The notes under the pieces are model-generated. The model worked only from the letters and a program-made list of their open reading frames with translations, had not been told where the DNA came from and did not search any database. Of a stretch of 64,000 nt of DNA, positions 1-8,138 are shown in pieces (positions within the stretch are counted from its first letter, which is position 1; each line of letters opens with the position of its first letter). Made by a program: the position numbers and the translations under genes. Source of the DNA: Gilvimarinus chinensis DSM 19667. Its GTDB lineage: Bacteria; Pseudomonadota; Gammaproteobacteria; Pseudomonadales; Cellvibrionaceae. The stretch covers positions 616,482 to 680,481 of the forward strand of contig NZ_KB898707.1 of NCBI RefSeq assembly GCF_000377745.1, read 5' to 3'.

Positions 1-1
1 T

Positions 2-1837
2 GGGCCTTTCGGTACCGGCTCTATACGTATGGCTTTGGCTGCGCCCATAGTGACTGATCGTGAGTGGTGGTTTGGTAGGGAGTTTCCTCTTGTTGAAAAC
101 TCTTATGATGACAGCATCAACAACGCCAATAATAACGGTATAGTCGACCCCGGTGACGTAAGCTCCACAATGCTGAATTTACGTCAAGCCGATCAGACGA
201 TGACAGTCAACCAAGTTAAGCTTGACGGTACTTACGAGTTCGACAACGCTGCCTTCGATTTTGGTATTGAGTCGCGGGAGATGGAGTCTCACACGGTAAA
301 TTACACGGCAAATAATGTTGCTTTAGGTGGTTGGGAAGGCGCTTATCCGGGTGAGTTTGGTGATTTGGTCGAGCCCTTTGATATTCAGGGCGAGTTCGAC
401 GATTATTCTCCGCTTGACGGTTCTGGTTTTAGAGCAAATGCTGCTGATTTGTATGAGTATGCGACGAATAATATCGCACGTTATTCCGATATTTTACCTG
501 CGACAATGAGTCAATCGGCCGATAATCTTGTTAAAGAAGAGGTTTTGGCTGCTTATGCTCAGGTTACGGTAAGTGGTGAATTAGGCGATATGCCATTTAG
601 CATTTTGACCGGTGTGCGCTATGAAACTACCGACGTGGAGTCCAGCTCTCTAGCGGCAGGCTATTTAACTAGCTGGCAGTCTAACAACGACGTTTCTATT
701 GACGTTGATCCTAGTAAACCTTCTAGTTTGGTTACAGCTGACGCCAGCTATGACAACTTATTACCTAGTTTGGATTTCACTCTTAATATAACCGATGATT
801 TAATTGGTCGTTTCTCAACCAGTAAAACCATAGCCAGGGCGGGTTTGGCTGATTTAGGTGTCTCGGCTTCTAATTTTGGAGCCGGTGGCGGGTCAACTTA
901 TCTGGGGGCGCGACCTACAGCTAATGCGTCAAACCCCGGCTTGTTGCCACTTGAGTCAACCAACTTTGACTTATCTTTAGAGTGGTATTACAGCGATGCA
1001 AACTATGCCTCTATTGGTTTTTTCGAAAAGAATGTTTTCAATTTCATTGGCTCGCAGCAGGTGGAGCGTACGTTGCTGGGCATTCGTGACGTTACTAGTG
1101 GGCCAAGGGCACAGGCAGCGGCGGAAGAGCTTGCGAACGATGGCTATGCTCTAAACGACGATAATTTGCATGGTCAGATGGTATTCAACGAGTTCATAGT
1201 CCAGGATGGTGGGTATAACGACGCTTGGGTCGCTGAATTTGGTAATGTTGATTACACGGCAACGCAAGAGCAGAATGAATTTCTTTCTGGCCAACCAGGT
1301 GGGCTTTGGGATCTAATCTCGCGTGATGAAGATCCCGAGACTGTTTTCAGAACTAATACGCCGAACAACGCCAGAGAAGCCAAAATACATGGCGCTGAGT
1401 TTGCTATACAGCACTTCTTTGGGGAGACTGGTTTTGGTATTCAAGCTAACTACACTCTGGTTCGTGGGGATGTAGGCTTTGATAATCTAGGTTCACCTGA
1501 TTCTTCTCAATTTGCTTTGGTGGGGTTGAGTGATACTGCAAACTTGGTTGCTCTTTATGAGAATTATGGCCTTCAGGCGCGACTCGCTTATAACTGGCGC
1601 GATGAATATCTGAATGAGGCATCTAGAGGTGCTTTCGCTAACCCTCGTTATATTGAAGCTTATTCTCAGATCGACTTGAATGTGAGCTATGAAATCCTGG
1701 ATGGACTGTCTGTAAGCTTTGAAGGTCTAAATATTACTGGTGAAGACAGCCGATCACATGGTCGTAATTACGATATGATGTGGGATTTGCGTGATTTAGG
1801 GCCTCGCTATACAGTGGGTGCGCGTTATACCTTTTAA
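2..1837 (+). CDS. TonB-dependent receptor, C-terminal part (cut by window start)
   Basis: This is the beta-barrel part of a TonB-dependent outer-membrane receptor, which imports a bound ligand using TonB energy. The frame is open to the first base, so signal peptide, TonB box and plug lie upstream of the window; 611 residues are visible. It resembles the receptor at 8139-11195 throughout the shared part: both have HFFGETGFG then QANYTLVRGD about 140 residues before the end, a NWRDxxLNE motif, and the same terminal GARYTF with the final aromatic residue typical of BAM substrates. An internal ATG at 29 exists but is unlikely to be a real start because homology continues across it. It is followed by a terminator and then a cupin gene and a halogenase gene, so it looks like the uptake component of set A. 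The ligand is unknown. Confidence 0.93.
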   Translation, partial: GPFGTGSIRMALAAPIVTDREWWFGREFPLVENSYDDSINNANNNGIVDPGDVSSTMLNLRQADQTMTVNQVKLDGTYEFDNAAFDFGIESREMESHTVNYTANNVALGGWEGAYPGEFGDLVEPFDIQGEFDDYSPLDGSGFRANAADLYEYATNNIARYSDILPATMSQSADNLVKEEVLAAYAQVTVSGELGDMPFSILTGVRYETTDVESSSLAAGYLTSWQSNNDVSIDVDPSKPSSLVTADASYDNLLPSLDFTLNITDDLIGRFSTSKTIARAGLADLGVSASNFGAGGGSTYLGARPTANASNPGLLPLESTNFDLSLEWYYSDANYASIGFFEKNVFNFIGSQQVERTLLGIRDVTSGPRAQAAAEELANDGYALNDDNLHGQMVFNEFIVQDGGYNDAWVAEFGNVDYTATQEQNEFLSGQPGGLWDLISRDEDPETVFRTNTPNNAREAKIHGAEFAIQHFFGETGFGIQANYTLVRGDVGFDNLGSPDSSQFALVGLSDTANLVALYENYGLQARLAYNWRDEYLNEASRGAFANPRYIEAYSQIDLNVSYEILDGLSVSFEGLNITGEDSRSHGRNYDMMWDLRDLGPRYTVGARYTF

Positions 1838-2175
1838 CTAGGAGGAGTCAACGTTAATCTAAAGTCATTTTCTTTAATGAGCTAAAAGCCGCTGCAAAGC
1901 GGCTTTTTTATTTCGCTTAGTGGATATTGTTAATATTCTGAGTTTGCTGGTTGTATGAATAGCTTTTGCCTGTCAAGAACTATGCTTGTTGCTCATTACA
2001 TGCTGCTAGGATTTTTCGCATTAAAGTTTGAAAATGATTTTATGTTTCAGTGCTGAGCTTGGAGATAACGTAGTTAGCGTTTTAACTTTTTCAAAAGATC
2101 TTGTTAAAGTGAAAATTCATGTTTCATGTTCTTTGGGGCAAGCTCCCAACATAAAGAGTATTAAAAGACGGAATT
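1838..2175. other. Intergenic region between receptor and cupin gene
   Basis: This 338-base AT-rich stretch holds the receptor terminator at its left end and presumably the promoter of the cupin-halogenase pair at its right end. I could not pick out a convincing -35/-10 pair. A short imperfect inverted repeat, GGGGCAAGCTCCC, lies at about 2135-2148 in the leader of the cupin gene and could be an operator, but this rests on sequence shape alone. Confidence 0.5.
1884..1909 (+). terminator. Rho-independent terminator after the first receptor
   Basis: GCCGC (1888-1892) pairs with GCGGC (1899-1903) around a six-base loop, flanked by an A-run on the left and at least six T on the right. It sits 46 bases after the receptor stop. 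Its stem resembles those of the terminators at 5199 and 11249. Confidence 0.85.
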
Positions 2176-3210
2176 ATGATGCCGATTTCGAAAATGACTA
2201 AAATCATTACAGGCTCCAAAGCAGAGACTTTGGATGAGAGGGTTTTGTCATCTAAAGAGCCAGTAGTTTTAAAGGGTTTAGTAAAGAATTGGGCGATTGT
2301 AAAACAGGGATTGAAGTCAGACGGTAACGCAATCGATTATATAAAGTCGCATTATAACGGTCGTGCTTCAATCGCAAGTATAGGGAGCCCTGAGATCAAT
2401 GGACGTTTTTTTTATACCGAGCACGGTACGGCGCTAAATTATAAGACTCGAAAGGCCAAAATTGACGAAATTTTGGATCTTATTCAAGAAGGTTTCAGTG
2501 AAAGGCTCCCGACGTCTTACTACATCGCGTCGAATCTTATTGATAGCCACTTTCCGGGCTTTCGGGCTGAGAATGATATTGCTATTCCTAGGCCCAGAGT
2601 GAATTATCCTCTTGAAGGTGTCCGTGCTGGCATTTGGATTGGCAATCGTACGACGGCTTGCTGCCACTATGATGCATCAGATAACCTGGCATGCTGCGTG
2701 GTTGGAAAGCGTAGGTTTACGCTGTTTCCTCCAGATCAAATTTCGAACCTATACCCCGGGCCGTTGTCACCGACTCCGGGTGGCCAAGTCTTAAGTATGG
2801 TGGACTTGGCTAACCCTGACTTTGAAAAACATCCTAAATTCTCACAGGCAGTGGAACATGGTGAAATTGCTGAATTAGAGCCAGGTGATGCATTATATCT
2901 ACCTAGTATGTGGTGGCATCAAGTAGAGGCTCAAAGCCCATTTAATGTTTTGATCAACTATTGGTGGAGTAATTCTGCAAAACATATGGGCCCGACTGTG
3001 AATGTTTTATATCACGCAATGTTAAGTTTACGAGATAAACCTGAAAACGAAAAACAAGCGTGGAAACATATTTTCGATTATTACATCTTCGGAGATTCTA
3101 ATCAGGCTGGTGATCATTTGCCTGAAGAGGCGAAAGGGTATCTTGGTGAAATTGATGTTAATAAAGCCAAAATGTTAAGGGCTATGATTCTTAACAACCT
3201 TAATCGTTAG
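2176..3210 (+). CDS. Cupin-like (JmjC/cupin_8) putative 2-oxoglutarate/Fe(II) oxygenase
   Basis: A 344-residue protein of the cupin-like/JmjC group (cupin_8 type). The metal-binding pattern is visible: H164-Y-D166 in CHYDASDN and a distal H248 in MWWHQVE, the usual facial triad of non-haem iron oxygenases; FTLFPPDQ and NLYPGPL between them are family hallmarks. It is a close paralogue of 12247-13278, with the triad at the same positions. No signal peptide is seen, so it should be cytoplasmic. It lies between a TonB receptor and a halogenase-like gene and ends 46 bases before the latter, suggesting one transcript. The start is uncertain: ATGs at 2176, 2179 and 2194 are in frame and the ribosome site (GACGGA) is weak. 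The substrate is unknown; hydroxylation of a protein or of a small molecule are both possible. Confidence 0.82.
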   Translation: MMPISKMTKIITGSKAETLDERVLSSKEPVVLKGLVKNWAIVKQGLKSDGNAIDYIKSHYNGRASIASIGSPEINGRFFYTEHGTALNYKTRKAKIDEILDLIQEGFSERLPTSYYIASNLIDSHFPGFRAENDIAIPRPRVNYPLEGVRAGIWIGNRTTACCHYDASDNLACCVVGKRRFTLFPPDQISNLYPGPLSPTPGGQVLSMVDLANPDFEKHPKFSQAVEHGEIAELEPGDALYLPSMWWHQVEAQSPFNVLINYWWSNSAKHMGPTVNVLYHAMLSLRDKPENEKQAWKHIFDYYIFGDSNQAGDHLPEEAKGYLGEIDVNKAKMLRAMILNNLNR

Positions 3211-3256
3211 CCAATTTTAATGATGAGTTACCATTAAAAAGATATGAGGTCCACTT

Positions 3257-4738
3257 TTGCATAATAATATAAAGAAAGTGATAGTTGTCGGCGGGGGTAC
3301 CGCTGGATGGGTGGCTGCTGCTGCCATGTCTAAAAAACTCGGAAAGCTGGTTGACGTGGTCTTGGTGGAGTCTGAACAAATTGGCACTGTGGGCGTGGGT
3401 GAAGCAACTATTCCGCCCATGAGAGCATTCCATAAATTGTTAGGTATCGATGAGCAGGAGTTTATGCGGGCCACCGGTGCAGTTTTTAAGCTGGGTATTG
3501 AGTTTAAAAACTGGGGGCAGGTTGGTGACCGATATTTTCACCCTTTTGGTGCTACCGGCCAAAGTAGTTATCTTGCTGATTTTCAAAGCTTTTGGCTTTA
3601 TGGCAAAAGCAAGGGAGTAAATGCGGATTTTGAAGAGTATAGTCTTGAAGCCCAAGCTGCTAAAGCTAATAGATTTGCGATTTCAAATAAAGGTAGTATT
3701 AATTTCGCTTACCATCTGGATGCTACCCGTTACGCTCAATTTTTACGAGAATTTAGCGAAAATTTGGGTGCTAAACGGATAGAGGGGAAAATTCACCAAG
3801 TTCAGCAACACTCAGATGGCCATATTAAAGCCCTGCAGTTGGAATCAGGCGAGGTTGTCGAAGGTGATTTGTTTATTGATTGTACTGGGTTCTCCGGCCT
3901 GTTAATCGATAAAACACTTAAAGTCCCTTTTTTAGACTGGTCACACTGGCTGCCTTGTGACCGTGCTGTCCCGGTTCAAACTGAATCGATAGAGCCTGCA
4001 AAACCTTATGTGACTTGCACAGCACATAGGGCTGGCTGGCAATGGCACATACCTTTACAGCATAAGGTGGGTAACGGTAACGTATTCTGCAGTGAGTTTA
4101 TGTCGGATGATGAGGCTGTACAGCACTTGTTGAATAATGTTCAAGGTCAAACCACGACTGAGCCTCGAATAATCAAATACAAGACTGGCCGGCGTAAAGT
4201 TTTTTGGCATAGGAACTGCGTTGCGCTAGGGCTTTCCAGTGGGTTTGTTGAGCCGCTGGAGTCAACGAGTATATATATGTTTATGATCGGTATTGTCAGG
4301 TTGATGCGAATGTTTCCATTTGACGGAATTACTCAGCCAGTCGTTGATGAATATAATCAGCAGTCAATCGAAGAATTGGAAAACGTTCGCGATTTTATTA
4401 TCTTGCATTATCATGTTACAGCTCGCGAAGATAGTGAATTCTGGCGTTATTGTAAGTACATGGATATTCCTGAATCTTTGTCTCACCGTATCAAATTATT
4501 TAAGGATAACTCTCTCGTTTTTCTAGGAGAGCGAGAGCTCTTCAGGCTCAGCTCGTGGCTGCATGTAATGCTCGGCCAAGGTATTACTCCTAACTATTAT
4601 CATAAGATATTTAGCACTATGTCGGATAAGGAGCTAGTGAGTCATTTAAGCAATACGCGTAGAACAATTTCTGATGTCGTAAGTAAGCTCCCAGATCATC
4701 AGAGCTTTATTGATCGCTATTGTAAGACGTTAAGCTAA
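3257..4738 (+). CDS. Flavin-dependent tryptophan-halogenase family protein (set A)
   Basis: A 493-residue member of the FAD-dependent halogenase family, whose enzymes use FADH2, O2 and halide to halogenate electron-rich aromatics. Visible features are the N-terminal FAD-binding GGGTAGW (residues 12-18), GVGEATIP (47-53), the candidate catalytic lysine K78 in FKLG, the halogenase hallmark GWQWHIP (260-266), and the candidate catalytic glutamate E335 in PLEST. All known key positions appear intact, so it is probably active, though the substrate cannot be read from sequence and need not be tryptophan. The start is TTG at 3257, preceded by GAGGT at 3246-3250; no ATG lies suitably upstream of the FAD motif. 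The partner cupin gene is directly upstream. A flavin reductase, normally needed to supply FADH2, is not encoded nearby. Confidence 0.88.
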   Translation: MHNNIKKVIVVGGGTAGWVAAAAMSKKLGKLVDVVLVESEQIGTVGVGEATIPPMRAFHKLLGIDEQEFMRATGAVFKLGIEFKNWGQVGDRYFHPFGATGQSSYLADFQSFWLYGKSKGVNADFEEYSLEAQAAKANRFAISNKGSINFAYHLDATRYAQFLREFSENLGAKRIEGKIHQVQQHSDGHIKALQLESGEVVEGDLFIDCTGFSGLLIDKTLKVPFLDWSHWLPCDRAVPVQTESIEPAKPYVTCTAHRAGWQWHIPLQHKVGNGNVFCSEFMSDDEAVQHLLNNVQGQTTTEPRIIKYKTGRRKVFWHRNCVALGLSSGFVEPLESTSIYMFMIGIVRLMRMFPFDGITQPVVDEYNQQSIEELENVRDFIILHYHVTAREDSEFWRYCKYMDIPESLSHRIKLFKDNSLVFLGERELFRLSSWLHVMLGQGITPNYYHKIFSTMSDKELVSHLSNTRRTISDVVSKLPDHQSFIDRYCKTLS

Positions 4739-5270
4739 GTTTTTCTTGTTGTAAAATGTTCTCAGATGAATAAGTAAGTTTCAGCTTTTGAAAAATTAAC
4801 TTCGATTGTTAATTATTAATATTTTTACGAGATGAATGTTTTTCGGCTAGGTGCGACAATATTCTTGAGGTTTGTTTATCTCTTGGGTATTCACGATTCA
4901 CTGTGGTTGTTGCTGCTGGTAAAGAGATAGATGATTTTTTCTGGGGGAATGTGTAAGAATCTGGTTTTGCTTAAGGCGGTAATAACGCGCCTGGTTGTGT
5001 CGCAAAGTGCTCGCAGACTGATTTCTCTATGTCTTACGAGGTAAGTAACTACGAGCTTTGTTGCTAGAGAGCTTAAATTTAGTCGGAGAGGGTTCTCTCT
5101 TGTAAGCTCTTTCCGAGCTGTGATGTTCAACCTGGAAACTTGGATGCGCGCTACAGTTTAAGCCCCTGGTTACTTTCCAAACTTGATTTGGCGACAGTAA
5201 AAAGCCGCTGGAAGCAGCGGCTTTTTTTATGGCAGAATAATCTTAAACGTCATCAGGCCCTCGGGTAAAA
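4739..5270. other. Intergenic region, possibly containing a receptor-gene remnant
   Basis: This 532-base AT-rich stretch separates two halogenase-like genes. No intact gene is supported. Near its right end, one + frame (5143-5160) reads D-A-R-Y-S-L, close to the GARYTF ending of both TonB receptors here, and it is followed 38 bases later by a terminator of the same kind as those that follow the receptors. This suggests, weakly, the eroded 3' end of another receptor gene. The rest shows nothing recognisable. Confidence 0.35.
5199..5228 (+). terminator. Rho-independent terminator upstream of the third halogenase
   Basis: GCCGCTG (5204-5210) pairs with CAGCGGC (5215-5221) around GAAG, with A-rich left flank and seven T on the right. 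No intact gene ends just before it: the nearest upstream stop is 460 bases away. That makes it an orphan and hints at a lost gene in the preceding gap. Confidence 0.85.
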
Positions 5271-6800
5271 ATGAATAAAAAAATAGTGATAGTTGGTGGT
5301 GGGACAGCGGGTTGGTTGACTGCGGGGGTGCTTGCGGCGGAGTTTGCGGGCGGGGTTGAAATTACCTTAATCGAGTCTCCCGACGTAAACCCTATCGGCG
5401 TGGGAGAAGGGACATGGCCTACGATGCGTTCGACGCTTAAGCGCATCGGGATCAGCGAAACGACATTTCTACGCGAATGCTCAGCCTCGTTTAAACAAGG
5501 CTCTAAGTTCGTCGGTTGGCGCACAGGTGAACCCAATGATTTTTACTATCATCCATTTTCTCTACCGCCCTCCTTCAATGAAGTTGATTACCATAAGTTG
5601 TGGTGCGAAAGTGGTGACGTCCCCTTTGATCAGGTTGCCGGCATACAGTCTCGACTTTGTGAGCTGGGGTTGGCGCCTAAGACTATTACCGTGCCTGAGT
5701 ACGCGGGTGCACTAAACTACGGTTACCATCTGAATGCAGGGAAATTCGCTGCGTTGCTGCAGCGACATTGCACAGAAGTGCTGGGAGTTAAGCATTTATT
5801 AGATCATGTTGTATCGGTGGATTTAGGAGATAATGGCGACATTGATGCAGTGGTCGCTGAGAATAACGGTCGCTTGGAAGCGTATCTGTTTATTGATTGC
5901 AGTGGTGGACGCAGCTTGCTTCTAGGAGAGTGTTTAGGTGTTGGGTTTATTAAATGCGATCAATACTCCATTAACGACTCTGCCCTTGCTGTGCAACTCC
6001 CTTATGCCGACGACAGTGAAGAGGTGGCGAGTACTACCATAGCCACAGCGCAAGAATGTGGCTGGACGTGGGATATTGGCTTAGCGAGTCGGCGCGGGGT
6101 TGGGTACGTATACTCTAGCGCTCATTCAAGTCAGGACCAGGCTGCAGATTGTTTGCAGCACTATATTCAGTCGACGGCACCGCATGTGTCCGAGCAGAAC
6201 ATCAATATCCGAAAGTTCGATATTCGACCGGGCTATCGGGAAAGGTTTTGGCATAAAAACTGTGTGGCTGTGGGTATGGCTGCCGGTTTTATTGAGCCCT
6301 TGGAGGCCTCAGCATTAGCATTAGTTGAATTGTCGGCAGCCATGATACGGGACGAAATGCCTGAAAATCGTGCTCAGATGGATGTGGTGGCAAATAAGTT
6401 TAATCAAGTTTTCCAATACCGTTGGCAGCGTATCGTTGAGTTTTTAAAATTACATTATGTGCTTTCAGAGCGACGAGACACTGAGTATTGGCGAGACGCT
6501 GTGAGTGAAAATGCTATACCGGGTGAGCTTCGTGAGAAATTACTTTTATGGCGTAGCCGGCCTCCTTATTTGCGAGATTTTATGCAAGTAGAAGAGCTTT
6601 TTCCCGCGGCCAGTTATGCTTATGTGCTCTTTGGTATGGGGTTTGTTTCTTCATCTGATTTTTCACGTAAGTCTGATGCGGCTAAGTTACAACAAATGCT
6701 TCGTGAGGAGCAGAAAAAATTTCTTAACTATCAAAAAGCGATGCCAGGTAATCGAGAGTTGCTGACCTCCATCGCCCAATATGGGTTGAGTAAGGTTTAA
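5271..6800 (+). CDS. Divergent flavin-dependent halogenase-like protein
   Basis: A 509-residue flavoprotein of the tryptophan-halogenase family, clearly apart from the two cupin-linked ones. It keeps the FAD motif GGGTAGW (9-15), a lysine at the catalytic position (K75 in SFKQG) and the glutamate (E345 in PLEAS). It departs from its neighbours at two hallmark sites: GEGTWP instead of GEATIP (45-50), and GWTWDIG (264-270) where the classical motif is WxWxIP. It may therefore use another substrate or be a non-halogenating flavin monooxygenase. The start is ATG with only a weak ribosome site (GGGT). It stands after an orphan terminator and directly before a dead halogenase gene. Base composition is close to set B and richer in GC than set A. 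Confidence 0.82.
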   Translation: MNKKIVIVGGGTAGWLTAGVLAAEFAGGVEITLIESPDVNPIGVGEGTWPTMRSTLKRIGISETTFLRECSASFKQGSKFVGWRTGEPNDFYYHPFSLPPSFNEVDYHKLWCESGDVPFDQVAGIQSRLCELGLAPKTITVPEYAGALNYGYHLNAGKFAALLQRHCTEVLGVKHLLDHVVSVDLGDNGDIDAVVAENNGRLEAYLFIDCSGGRSLLLGECLGVGFIKCDQYSINDSALAVQLPYADDSEEVASTTIATAQECGWTWDIGLASRRGVGYVYSSAHSSQDQAADCLQHYIQSTAPHVSEQNINIRKFDIRPGYRERFWHKNCVAVGMAAGFIEPLEASALALVELSAAMIRDEMPENRAQMDVVANKFNQVFQYRWQRIVEFLKLHYVLSERRDTEYWRDAVSENAIPGELREKLLLWRSRPPYLRDFMQVEELFPAASYAYVLFGMGFVSSSDFSRKSDAAKLQQMLREEQKKFLNYQKAMPGNRELLTSIAQYGLSKV

Positions 6801-6802
6801 TA

Positions 6803-7716
6803 ATGATTACTGAAGTGAATCAACAGGCCATCAAAAATTTGTCGTTGCTGGTGGCGGTACGGCCGGGTGGATGACCGCTTGTGCTTTGGCGTCTCAGTTG
6901 GGACATTACTTGGATGTGGTGTTGGTTGAGTCGGAAGACATTGCCACTGTGGGTGTGGGTGAGGCGACCATTCCCACCATGCAAACCTCCATTTGCTTCT
7001 GCAGTTGTCCGAGCAGGAGTTTATGCGCGAAACCAAGGCCACTTTTAAGTTAGGTATAGAGTTCGAGAACTGAGTGCGTTGGGAGATTGCTATTTTCACT
7101 CTTTTGGTGAAATGGGGTGTAAATTTGGGGCAGGGTAATTCCAGCGCTTTTGGTCGCGTGAGAGTTTGGTTGGTAATTTTGCTATTACCAAAAATCTCCG
7201 ACTTGGTTTTGCATGCCATTTGGACGCCGGCTTATGCACACAGCATTATCGTCTCGTGAGCGACTCTCTCGGTGTTAAGCGCTTTGACATAAAAATACAG
7301 GTCGTTAGCCGTAATCTGTGCGCAGGGCGTAGCTGAATACAATGGGGAAACGGATAAAGAGCTCGCTTCGGTACGCCTTTTTGTGCAGTTGTATTACAAA
7401 CAAACTCAGCGCAATACAGTGATTTGGGCGTTACTGCCGGGCGATGGGTGTGCCGAGCCTTTGCCAATCAGACTGTATATTTACCGCGATTCAGGGCGAA
7501 TTTAATGGGATAGCGATGGGTGGTTTACCGTGAATTCCTGGAGTCAGGTAATGTTGGGGCAGGGGGGGGGCACATTATTATTAGCCGACAGCAGCTATTA
7601 TGCCGGAAGCCGAGTTTGTCGTGCAGATGGCCAAGGTGCGTCAATCCGTGCAAGAACTTGTAAGGCAGTTGCCTCCCCGCCAAGCGTTCCTGTAGGTGTA
7701 CTGCGTGTCAAAATAG
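6803..7716 (+). pseudogene. Decayed flavin-dependent halogenase gene
   Basis: Pieces of a halogenase of the set A/B type can be followed through several frames. After ATG 6803 a frameshift in the A/T run near 6832-6840 is needed to reach [13 protein letters not shown]. The frame then passes [11 protein letters not shown], shifts near 6980, continues through [20 protein letters not shown] into a TGA near 7070, and resumes as ALGDCYFHSFGE and later CHLDAGL. At about 7320 it jumps from the region equivalent to residue 183 to that of residue 362 (AEYNGETDKELASVRLF), so roughly 175 codons carrying both WxWxIP and PLEST are deleted. The C-terminal part includes NSWSQVMLGQG, a premature TAG at 7693-7695 and the expected tail YC before TAG 7714-7716. 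The product cannot be functional. It begins two bases after the 5271 gene, so it was probably co-transcribed with it. Confidence 0.9.
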
Positions 7717-8138
7717 CGAACTCCACCCCATCTATTTTTTGCGCGCCTGGCATGGGCGGGCGTTTCAATACTGCTTATTTACAGCATTTCCTCACACCTA
7801 AAACGTTACCGTTAGCCTAATGATTTTTCGGGTTTCTTGTTTTTTCTTTTCAAGCCTTATCGCAAATTTGTACTTGCTATGCATTTTGGGTTGACGTAGA
7901 CTCAGACAAAGTGTCAATATGACTACAAGGATAAAGTCGTAGGGACTAAAAGATTTGTCTTTGGGGTGTATCTCTTAAAGCCGATAAGAATATACGCACG
8001 GCTGCGATTACCTGAAAGACGACGGACATCTTGTTTTCAGCGCTAACTGAAAGCGGGATTTGCCTGGGCGCCACCCACGCTCAAGGTTGGCCCGGGTATA
8101 AAGCTAAAAATAATGCCAAGTCTACAAAAGGAGAGCTC
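7717..8138. other. Upstream region of the second receptor
   Basis: A 422-base stretch without a supported gene between the dead halogenase and the receptor. A TTGACG at 7891-7896 followed at 18 bases by CAATAT (7915-7920) is a possible but weak promoter. The right end carries a strong ribosome site, AAAGGAGAG (8126-8134), just before the receptor ATG. The long leader (over 200 bases if that promoter is used) could hold regulation, but no known riboswitch was recognised. Confidence 0.4.

Noticed and set aside
4891-5130. 79-codon minus frame between two halogenase genes
   Set aside because: No motif or ribosome site, low-complexity AT-rich DNA; treated as non-coding.
7530-7820. 96-codon + frame starting in NSWSQVMLGQG
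   Set aside because: It begins in the correct halogenase frame but then leaves it; it is part of the pseudogene and not a separate gene.
8031-8138. Upstream extension of the second receptor
   Set aside because: Open in frame, but the signal peptide and a strong ribosome site fix the start at 8139.
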